From positions 1-32,791 of the forward strand of contig JAJPKN010000019.1 of NCBI GenBank assembly GCA_021323695.1: 32,791 nt of DNA. The letters are read 5' to 3'. Each line of letters opens with the position of its first letter. Position 1 is the first letter of the stretch. The position numbers were made by a program, and so were the translations under genes. Under the pieces are notes generated by a model, which was given only the letters and a program-made list of their open reading frames with translations, did no database searches and had not been told where the DNA came from. The stretch comes from Actinomycetota bacterium. Lineage in GTDB: Bacteria; Actinomycetota; Acidimicrobiia; Acidimicrobiales; Palsa-688. Below, piece by piece: positions 16,809-23,026 of this stretch.

Positions 16809-17696
16809 ATGCACGCCAGCGGGGCAAGCCTCGCCGCCGCCGTCTTCTTGGCAAGCGCAGTGGAGAGCGTAGAAGCCCTCACCATAGTGGTGGCCTCGGG
16901 CGTCAGCCGGGGCTGGCGCTCGGCACTGGAGGGTGCCGCGGCTGCCGTCGGGGCCCTCATCGTGGTCGTGGGCTCTCTCGGGCCGGCGCTCGTGTACCTG
17001 GTGCCCATCGCCGTGCTGCGAGGTGCCGTCGGCGGCTTGTTGTTGGTCTTCGGGCTGCAGTGGCTGCGCAAGGCTGTGCTGCGGGCTGCCGGGCTGAAGG
17101 CCAAGCACGACGAGGACCAGGTGTTCAGGCAGAAGGTGGAGGAACTGTCGGTGGGGCCCGGCCTTCCCGCCAGCGGGGGCTCGCCGGGGCCGGGGCGGGA
17201 CCGGCGCCAGGCCAGCGGGGGCTCGCCGGGGCCGGAGCGGGACCGGCGCCAGGCCAATCGGGAGCGGCGCCAGGCCGAGCGGGACGCCACTGGCTTTGTC
17301 GTCGCCTTCAAGGGCACGTTCCTCGAGGGCGTCGAGGTGGCCGTGATCGTCATAGGCCTCGGGGGTGGGGCCCATGACCTGGGCTTGGCCAGCGCAGCCG
17401 CCGCGGCCGCCATCGTGGTCGTGGCCGGTGCCGGAGCGGCCGTGGCTCGCCAGCTCTCCGGGGTGCCCGAGAACGCCATGAAGACGGTGGTCGGGCTGAT
17501 GCTGGTGTCCTTCGGCACGTTCTGGACCGGAGAGGGCCTGGGCGTGCACTGGCCCGGCGGTGACCTCGCCATCGTCGTGCTGTTGGGGAGCTACGCGGTG
17601 TTCAGCTGGCTGCTCGTCCGAGCCTTGCGGCCGGCGCGCGCCCCCGTTGCCGGTGGCCCGCTGCCAGTAGCCGGAAGCCAGGGCCGTGGCTCCTGA
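16809..17696 (+). CDS. COG4280-type membrane protein with FTR1/EfeU-like Glu motifs
   Basis: A 295-residue polytopic protein (about six or seven helices) resembling the uncharacterised COG4280 family: an N-terminal FLASAVESVEALTIVVASGV, GLQWLRKAVLRAAGLKAKHDEDQVF, a central FVVAFKGTFLEGVEVAVIVIG and a late SFGTFWTGEGLGVHWPGGDL. The two Exx(E) helices (ESVEA, LEGVEV) echo the REGxE iron-ligand helices of FTR1/EfeU permeases, so metal transport is plausible. Its place ten bases after an Fe3+-type ABC ATPase supports that, but no function is established. ATG 16809 has an AGGAG immediately upstream. Between the two halves lies a hydrophilic Gly/Pro/Arg linker built from a 42-base tandem repeat (17169-17252) that relatives would not be expected to share. 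Confidence 0.75.
   Translation: MHASGASLAAAVFLASAVESVEALTIVVASGVSRGWRSALEGAAAAVGALIVVVGSLGPALVYLVPIAVLRGAVGGLLLVFGLQWLRKAVLRAAGLKAKHDEDQVFRQKVEELSVGPGLPASGGSPGPGRDRRQASGGSPGPERDRRQANRERRQAERDATGFVVAFKGTFLEGVEVAVIVIGLGGGAHDLGLASAAAAAAIVVVAGAGAAVARQLSGVPENAMKTVVGLMLVSFGTFWTGEGLGVHWPGGDLAIVVLLGSYAVFSWLLVRALRPARAPVAGGPLPVAGSQGRGS
17169..17252 (+). repeat. Tandem 42-base repeat (two copies) inside the COG4280-like gene
   Basis: 17169-17210 and 17211-17252 are identical except for one base (GGGGCGG versus GGAGCGG). Each copy encodes ASGGSPGPxRDRRQ, and a partial third copy (ANRERRQAERD) follows. The unit is a multiple of three, so copy-number change keeps the frame and only lengthens the cytoplasmic linker. 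The near-identity suggests a recent duplication by replication slippage. Confidence 0.9.
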
Positions 17697-17946
17697 CCCT
17701 GAGGCGGCGCAGGTGCGGTCGCGGCCGCTCCTGGAGCGGTGGCTGCGAGCGTTCGGCGCCTTTTGGTGGGACTTCCTCGTGGGTGACACCCCGGAGCTGC
17801 TGGCCGGCGCCCTGGTCGCCATCGGTGTCCTTGCCCTGCTCGTCAAGGCGGCGTCATTGAGCTCGGCTGCGGTGGTCGCTTTCCCCGTGCTGGTCGCCGC
17901 ATTGCTGGCTGCCTCGGTCGCCCGGGAGCGGCGGGCCAGCCGCTAG
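17686..17946 (+). CDS. Small membrane protein, last gene of the iron-type operon
   Basis: An 86-residue protein starting with GTG 17686, which overlaps the TGA (17694-17696) of the COG4280-like gene. After a charged N-terminus it has RAFGAFWWDFLVGDTPELLA and then two hydrophobic helices (about 38-55 and 58-76), ending in RERRASR. Similar short FWWDFxVGD proteins follow COG4280 genes elsewhere as far as I recall, so it is probably a partner subunit or stabiliser. No function is known. Confidence 0.7.
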   Translation: MAPDPEAAQVRSRPLLERWLRAFGAFWWDFLVGDTPELLAGALVAIGVLALLVKAASLSSAAVVAFPVLVAALLAASVARERRASR

Positions 17947-17961
17947 CTAGCCGCCGCCGGC

Positions 17962-18498
17962 CTAACCAGCCAGCAAGGTGACTGCTCCCCCGCAGACGAC
18001 CAGGACCGTGCCCAGACGGTAGAGCCACCGGCCCAGCTCCTCGTACAGCTCAGGCTCCAGCACCTGGCCGGGCCCGAAGGACCGCCGGCGCCAGCGTGCG
18101 CCGAAGCCAGCGAACAGGCACGTGACCCCGTAGGCACTGAGCTGCGGGCCGAGCCGGGCGTGGGCCAGGGCCATGGCCCAGTGGGCCGTGTACGCCAGGG
18201 TGGCCAGCTTGGCCAGTGCCCACAGGTGGGCCAAGGCGGCCCAGCCGCGGCGCTTGCCCGCCCGCGCGGGTACGGAGCCCCCCAAGGGGTTGCCAGAGGC
18301 TTGGCCGGGCGGGGCCAGGAGCCCCGCGACCTGGGGCGCCTCCGGGGTACCGGGTGGGAGCAGCCCAGGGCCCCGGGGGCCTGCGGGCACCTCGACCGGG
18401 CCGGCACCGGGGACGTGGCCAGCCCTTCGTTCGGCCTCCCACCAACCCGCGGCCTCCAGGTCCGCTCGCCCGGGCGCGGCCGCTGCTTCGGGGGCCAT
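17962..18498 (-). CDS. Hypothetical membrane protein
   Basis: A 178-codon frame on the minus strand. The first 80 residues are Pro/Gly/Ala-rich and of low complexity. The rest carries likely helices WAALAHLWALAKLATLAYTA (about 86-105) and a last one at 155-177 (LYRLGTVLVVCGGAVTLLAG). I recognise no family. The N-terminus may be wrong: AGGA 14 bases before ATG 18498 is weakly placed, and an internal start would remove the low-complexity part. It ends 15 bases from the convergent small membrane gene. Its promoter would lie in the AT-rich island shared with the beta-helix gene. Confidence 0.5.
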   Translation of the reverse strand: MAPEAAAAPGRADLEAAGWWEAERRAGHVPGAGPVEVPAGPRGPGLLPPGTPEAPQVAGLLAPPGQASGNPLGGSVPARAGKRRGWAALAHLWALAKLATLAYTAHWAMALAHARLGPQLSAYGVTCLFAGFGARWRRRSFGPGQVLEPELYEELGRWLYRLGTVLVVCGGAVTLLAG

Positions 18499-18530
18499 GC
18501 CGGCTTTGTCGTCCTACGAGCCAGCTGTCT

Positions 18531-18590
18531 TTAGGATAGTAACTTATCTTATGACTTGACAAAACACTTTACTTTGGCTATATGATAAGT
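18531..18590. promoter_or_regulatory. AT-rich divergent promoter with operator-like repeats
   Basis: Rightward: TTGACA (18556-18561), 17 bases, TATATG (18579-18584), a near-consensus sigma-70 promoter for the beta-helix gene. Leftward, the complement of 18556-18561 reads TTGTCA, with TACTAT (complement of 18535-18540) 15 bases on, a possible promoter for the minus-strand gene. Inverted ACTTATC (18542-18548) and GATAAGT (18584-18590) flank the rightward promoter, and TTAGGATAG (18531-18539) matches half of the DtxR/IdeR consensus TTAGGTTAG at eight of nine bases. Regulator binding is inferred. The 60 bases are far richer in A/T than anything around them. Confidence 0.65.
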
Positions 18591-18644
18591 GACGTGACGT
18601 GCCTCCGTCCGGGGGCAGGTTGCCGAGCTGCGGGCGTACCCGGC

Positions 18645-18692
18645 CACGCCGCCGGGAGCCCACGCCGCCGGGAGCCCACGCCGCCGGGGGCC
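18645..18692 (+). repeat. Three 16-base tandem repeats in the leader of the beta-helix gene
   Basis: CACGCCGCCGGGAGCC occurs at 18645-18660 and 18661-18676, and with one change (GGGGGCC) at 18677-18692. They lie in the roughly 190-base untranslated leader between the strong promoter and the ATG at 18781. They could form slipped or alternative hairpins, but no known riboswitch is recognisable. Confidence 0.85.
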
Positions 18693-18780
18693 CGCTGCGT
18701 GGGAGCTGCTTGCCGGCAGCGTGACCCAGGGAAAGGGAGGGGGCACCCGGAAGGCCCAGCAAGAACGAGGAGGGGAAGAG

Positions 18781-20793
18781 ATGCTCATGTCCAGTCCCAA
18801 AGGTGGGCGGGGGTGGCGGCGCTTGGCGGTAGTGGCCGGGGCGGCCTTGGTGGCCGCGGGCGGCGTGGCTACGGCGGCCTGGCCTGCCGCGGCAGCCGAG
18901 CCTAGCTTGCCCTCGCTCTGCCCCGACGCGACCACGTCGACGTTCGGCCCCTACGTCTGCGTGTTCACCCCGGCCATGTCGCAGACAGCGGTCCAGGACG
19001 ACCTCAACGCCATTGCCGACCAGCAAGTGCCGCTTTCGGCGCAGTTCGACGCTACGCGCTACGCCGTGCTCTTCGAGCCCGGCACCTACGGCAGCGCCCA
19101 GGACCCGCTTGTCTTCCAGGTGGGGTACTACGAAGAGGTCGCCGGGTTGGGTGCCATGCCCCAGGACACCGTGGTCAACGGCCAGGTAGACGTCATGGCC
19201 AACGCCTTGGAGTGCAACTCGGCCGGGAGCAACTGCTGGTACAACTCCACCGACAACTTTTGGCGGTCGCTGTCCAACTTGGAGCTCAATGTCATTGCCA
19301 ACCAGTACCCGCCCGGCCCGCCCAACTACCAGCCGCCGCTGCCTGAAGTCGGGCCACCGCTCAACTTGGGCACAGGAGTGGACTATTGCGCCTGGAGCAG
19401 TGACTTCTGGTCCGCTTCCCAGGCCGCCCCGTTGCGCCGGCTGCTGGTGAACGGCAGCATTACCTTCCAGCAGTACTGCACCCAGACGGGCTACGGGGGG
19501 CAGGACTTCGCAAGCGGTGGCTTCATAGCCGACAGCGAGTTCACTGGGGACCTCAATTTCTATGGCCAGCAACAGTACCTGGTCCGCAACAGCGACATCG
19601 GGGGTGCCAATGGCTGCCCGAACGGCCTGTGGAACATGGTTTACTCCGGTGTGAACGGGACCCCGCCGGCTACCTTTGCGGGCTCCTGCCAGCAGGACAC
19701 CGTCCTTCCCACCAGCCCCACTACCGAGGAGCAACCGTTCTTGTACATGTCGCCTGGGGGCAGCTGGAGCGTTTTCGTCCCGGCCGTGCAGCACGGCACG
19801 TCTGGGCCGTCGTGGGCGAGCGGTCCCGAAGCGGGTTCGTCGGTCCCGCTCAGCCGGTTTTTCATCGCCAACCCAGGCACTCCTGTCTCGCAGGTCGATG
19901 CTGCCCTGGCGCGAGGGGAGGACCTCATCTTGACCCCGGGCGTATACGCGCTGGACGCCCCGATCGTCGCCCCCCACCCCGGTACGGTGATCATGGGGCT
20001 GGGGTTTGCCACGCTGGTGCCCCAGGACGGCACCCCGGCGCTGGTCGTGGTCCGCAATTCGGGGGTCAAGGTGGCGGGCTTGGTGATCGATGCCGGCCCC
20101 GTCACCTCGCCGGTGCTGATGTCGGTGGGGACGCCGGCGCATGACCCTGCCAGCGCCTCCGACCCGGACCTGGTTTCCGACGTGTTCTTCCGTATCGGCG
20201 GCGCGGAGACAACCCCGACCTCGGCTACGGTGAGCCTCTTGGACAACGCCGACAACTCGGTGATCGACGACGTGTGGGCTTGGCGGGCCGACCACAACCA
20301 GGGCAACAACGCGGGCTGGACGTTCAACCAGGGCGCCACGGGCGTAGTCGTGACCGGTGACAACGTGACTGCCTACGGTATGGCAGTGGAGCATTACCAA
20401 AAGTACGAGGTCATATGGAGCGGCAACAACGGCACTGACATCTTCTTCCAAAACGAGCTCCCTTACGACCCGCCCAGCCAAGCCGACTGGATGGCATCGC
20501 CCGCCCAGGACGGTTACCCAGCTTTTTACCTGGCACCCAACATCAGGAGCTTCAACGGCTACGGGATGGGCAGTTACGCGGTCTTCATCAGCACCAACGC
20601 CACCCTTTACGACCAGGAGGCGTTCGAGGCGCCCACGTCGTGCGACGTCGCCTTCCACGACGTGTTCACCGTGTGGATCGCCGGCAGCGGCGGTTACCAG
20701 TCGGTGGTGGACGGCTATGGAGGGCCGGACACGTCCACCAGCCCGGGGGTGGTCGAGCCGGTCGACGTGGCCGCCTACCCTCAGTCGTGCTGA
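18781..20793 (+). CDS. Secreted right-handed beta-helix protein (GH55/pectate-lyase-like fold), actinobacterial 'adenylyl cyclase'-annotated family
   Basis: A 670-residue exported protein. ATG 18781 is preceded by GGAGGGG at a good distance, so it is preferred over GTG 18721. The signal peptide has WRR, a hydrophobic core (about 15-35) and an AAAA cleavage region. The mature part contains the family run TRYAVLFEPGTYGSAQDPL, QVGYYEEVAGLG, NFWRSLSNLELNV, FASGGFIADSEFTGDL, QQYLVRNSDIGG, LILTPGVYALD, SDVFFRIGG, DDVWAWRADH and VEHYQKYEVIWSGNNG. These are shared with secreted actinomycete and fungal proteins that databases often label 'adenylyl cyclase' or 'coagulation factor 5/8 type'; that label has no support in the motifs. 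The repeated turns suggest a double beta-helix like GH55 glucanases, so polysaccharide binding or cleavage is plausible but unproven. Confidence 0.8.
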   Translation: MLMSSPKGGRGWRRLAVVAGAALVAAGGVATAAWPAAAAEPSLPSLCPDATTSTFGPYVCVFTPAMSQTAVQDDLNAIADQQVPLSAQFDATRYAVLFEPGTYGSAQDPLVFQVGYYEEVAGLGAMPQDTVVNGQVDVMANALECNSAGSNCWYNSTDNFWRSLSNLELNVIANQYPPGPPNYQPPLPEVGPPLNLGTGVDYCAWSSDFWSASQAAPLRRLLVNGSITFQQYCTQTGYGGQDFASGGFIADSEFTGDLNFYGQQQYLVRNSDIGGANGCPNGLWNMVYSGVNGTPPATFAGSCQQDTVLPTSPTTEEQPFLYMSPGGSWSVFVPAVQHGTSGPSWASGPEAGSSVPLSRFFIANPGTPVSQVDAALARGEDLILTPGVYALDAPIVAPHPGTVIMGLGFATLVPQDGTPALVVVRNSGVKVAGLVIDAGPVTSPVLMSVGTPAHDPASASDPDLVSDVFFRIGGAETTPTSATVSLLDNADNSVIDDVWAWRADHNQGNNAGWTFNQGATGVVVTGDNVTAYGMAVEHYQKYEVIWSGNNGTDIFFQNELPYDPPSQADWMASPAQDGYPAFYLAPNIRSFNGYGMGSYAVFISTNATLYDQEAFEAPTSCDVAFHDVFTVWIAGSGGYQSVVDGYGGPDTSTSPGVVEPVDVAAYPQSC

Positions 20794-20897
20794 GCCCCGG
20801 CGGTGGGGTAGGCCGCGGCCGCCGAGGGCTGCCGGGCAAGTGGTGGCCGGCGCCAGGGGCCGCGGGTGCCGGTGGCGGGTGGTTGGCCGGAGGCCGG

Positions 20898-21467
20898 CTA
20901 GCTCACGGCTAGCGCAGGCAGGCCAGCCACCGCCCGGCGCTCATGGGCCAGCAGCCGTTCCTTCAAGGCCAGCCCGCCCCCGTAGCCGGTGAGGCTGCCG
21001 TCGGCGCCGACCACCCGGTGGCAGGGGATGATGATGGCGATGGGGTTGCGGTTGAGGGCCATGCCCACCGCTCGGGCCGCCCGGGGGTTGCCTACTTGCC
21101 GGGCTATGTCCCGGTAGCTCTTGGTCTCCCCGAAGGGGACGTCCACGAGCGCCCGCCATACCTTTTGCTGCCAGGGGGTGCCAGCCGGCCGGAGGGGCAC
21201 GTCGAAGCTGGTCAGGTCACCCGCGAAGTAAGCAAGCAGCTGTTCTTGCGCCCTCGCCACCGCGCCCGGGAGGCCAGCTCCTGGCCCATTTGCCCTCTCC
21301 GCCTTGGGCCCTTGCTCAGCTGGCCCCTGTGCTTGTTGGCCCCGGAGGCCTGGGCCGGGGCTGGGCAGGCGCAAGAAGTAAAGGGCTTCTTCGTCGCCAG
21401 CCAGGGCCAGCGCCCCCACCGGGGTGCTCACCCGCCACCACTGGGGCTGGGCGGCCGTCCGGCGCAT
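20898..21467 (-). CDS. ogt: Methylated-DNA--protein-cysteine methyltransferase (Ogt/MGMT)
   Basis: A 189-residue suicide repair protein that takes the methyl group from O6-methylguanine (and O4-methylthymine) onto its own cysteine. The active site IIPCHRVV has C149. The DNA-binding part is present (TPWQQKVWRALVDVPFGETK, then SYRDIARQVGNPRAARAVG and MALNRNPIAII), followed by GYGGGLALKERLLAHE. The start at ATG 21465-21467 (MRRTAAQPQWWRVSTPVGALALA) is where homology begins. The frame is open further upstream but reads as composition noise and overlaps the upstream region of the divergent EAL-HDOD gene. A Gly/Pro/Gln-rich insert of about 30 residues sits between the N-terminal domain and the catalytic domain. 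The gene stands alone. Confidence 0.93.
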   Translation of the reverse strand: MRRTAAQPQWWRVSTPVGALALAGDEEALYFLRLPSPGPGLRGQQAQGPAEQGPKAERANGPGAGLPGAVARAQEQLLAYFAGDLTSFDVPLRPAGTPWQQKVWRALVDVPFGETKSYRDIARQVGNPRAARAVGMALNRNPIAIIIPCHRVVGADGSLTGYGGGLALKERLLAHERRAVAGLPALAVS

Positions 21468-21699
21468 AGGGCACCACCGTAGCAGGCGGAGGCAGGCACA
21501 GTCGGCCACCGCAGGCCTGGCCTCGGTGGCGGCGTGTCCTCCCCCGCCACGGTGGCGGTCGGCCGGGCGCTCAAGGGCGTGGCGCAGCCTTCCGATCCTT
21601 TGTGTTGTTGGCGCGCCCTCCCGAGCTCGGTGCCCGAGCGGCCTGAGCCGGCGTGGCCAGCCGCGCCAGGGACAGCAAGACAACTCACAGAAGGACCAC

Positions 21700-22905
21700 A
21701 TGAGCCAGTTCATGGTCGGCCGCCAGCCGATCTTCGACGCCGCGCTCAACGTGCACGCCTACGAGCTGCTGTTCCGTGGGCCAGGAGGCGAGAGGCCGGG
21801 CGGGGACCAGATGACCGCAGACGTGCTGCTGCACGCCGGGCTGGACATCGGCCTGGAGGCGCTGGTCGGGCACAAACCGGCGTACCTGAACGTGACCCGG
21901 CCCTACCTGGTCCGGGAAGCAGACGTCCCCCTTTCCCCCCGCCAGGTCGTGCTGGAGGTGCTGGAGGACGTGCCACGCGACCCAGAGGTACTGGCTGGGT
22001 GCCGCCGCCTGGTGGCGGGTGGCTACACCCTGGCCCTGGACGGCGTCGCCCGAGCGGGTGGCCATGACCCCCTCCTTGAGGTCGTCGGCGTGGTGAAGCT
22101 GGACATCTCGGCCCTCTCGGGCGGCCAGTTGGCCGAGGAGGTCAGGCGGTGCACGGCCTACGGGGTGCACCTGGTGGCCAAGAAGGTGGAAACCAAGGCC
22201 CAGCTTGAGCGGTGCCGCCGCCTCGGTTTCGACCTCTTCCAGGGTTACTTGTTGTCCCGCCCCGAAGTCGTGGAGGGCAAGGCCATCTCACCCTCCCGTT
22301 TGAACTGCCTGGCCGCCCTGGAGAAGCTCAACGACCCGACCACCTCGTTCGCCGAGGTGGAAGAGATAGTCCAAGCCGATGCCGCCCTCAGCTACCGGTT
22401 CTTGCGGGTGGCGGGCGAGGGGGCGGCCCATGGCCTGTTCCGGCGGCTCGGGTCGGTCCGGGAGGCGCTGGTGATGCTGGGAGAGCGCCGGTTGCGAGCC
22501 TGGCTGAGCCTGATGCTGCTCTCGGGCGTGCACCGAGGTGCCGGTGAGCGCTACCAGATCGCCATGACCCGTGCCCGCATGGCCGAGCTCATGGCAGCCG
22601 AGGTGGCACCCAACTTGCGCGACACCGCCTTCACCGTCGGGCTGCTGTCCGCGATCGACCTGTTGCTCGAAGCGCCGCTCGAGCAACTGGTGAAGAACCT
22701 CACCTTGACCGCTGAGGTCGAAGACGCCCTGTTGAAGGGTTCAGGGGTGCTGGGCGACGTGCTCGCAGACGTGCTCGCCTGGGAGATGGGCGGGGAGGGG
22801 CTGTGCTTGCGCACCGGCCTGGCGCCCGCCAGTGCCGAGCAGTGCTACCTGGAGGCCCTGGCCTGGGCCAACGACGTCTGCGAAGTGCTGGAGGCCACTT
22901 CCTGA
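21700..22905 (+). CDS. EAL-HDOD (YuxH-type) signalling protein, EAL domain probably inactive
   Basis: A 401-residue cytoplasmic protein. The N-terminal EAL-like domain (about 1-200) starts FMVGRQPIFDAALNVHAYEL followed by LFRG; the EAL motif is replaced by ELL, and the metal-binding DDFGxG loop is replaced by LDGVARAGGH. KLDISAL and VAKKVET keep the fold. So c-di-GMP hydrolysis is unlikely and ligand sensing more so. The C-terminal HDOD domain (about 205-395) has SYRFLRVAGEGA, SVREALVMLGERRLRAWLSL and FTVGLLSAIDLLLEAPLEQL. Such proteins often link c-di-GMP to motility or stress regulation. ATG 21700 has AAGGA six bases upstream. It has no obvious functional link with the divergent repair gene or the ABC pair downstream. 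Confidence 0.88.
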   Translation: MSQFMVGRQPIFDAALNVHAYELLFRGPGGERPGGDQMTADVLLHAGLDIGLEALVGHKPAYLNVTRPYLVREADVPLSPRQVVLEVLEDVPRDPEVLAGCRRLVAGGYTLALDGVARAGGHDPLLEVVGVVKLDISALSGGQLAEEVRRCTAYGVHLVAKKVETKAQLERCRRLGFDLFQGYLLSRPEVVEGKAISPSRLNCLAALEKLNDPTTSFAEVEEIVQADAALSYRFLRVAGEGAAHGLFRRLGSVREALVMLGERRLRAWLSLMLLSGVHRGAGERYQIAMTRARMAELMAAEVAPNLRDTAFTVGLLSAIDLLLEAPLEQLVKNLTLTAEVEDALLKGSGVLGDVLADVLAWEMGGEGLCLRTGLAPASAEQCYLEALAWANDVCEVLEATS

Positions 22906-23026
22906 ACAACCGAGCGGCTTGTTGAGCAGCTAGGTGGCCCACGGCCCGCTCGCTCGGCCCGCCGCCAGGCCGCCTGCCGCGTCCGGGCTTGGTGCGGCTA
23001 CGGTAGGGAGGACCACCTGACGACCG

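Noticed and set aside
16181..17572. A 463-codon minus-strand frame with SRSAWRRSRLA-type repeats
   Set aside because: The apparent repeats are the reverse reading of the 42-base tandem repeat. There is no ribosome-binding site or domain.
18531..18551. A complete IdeR/DtxR box
   Set aside because: Only the left half (TTAGGATAG) fits. The right half, TTATCTTA, does not match the consensus, so I report a half-site and not an iron box.
18645..18692. CRISPR array
   Set aside because: The three repeats are directly adjacent without spacers and there are no cas genes.
18544..20658. A 704-codon open frame on the minus strand
   Set aside because: It is antisense to the secreted beta-helix gene, which has a signal peptide, a ribosome-binding site and recognisable family motifs. 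The antisense product has none.
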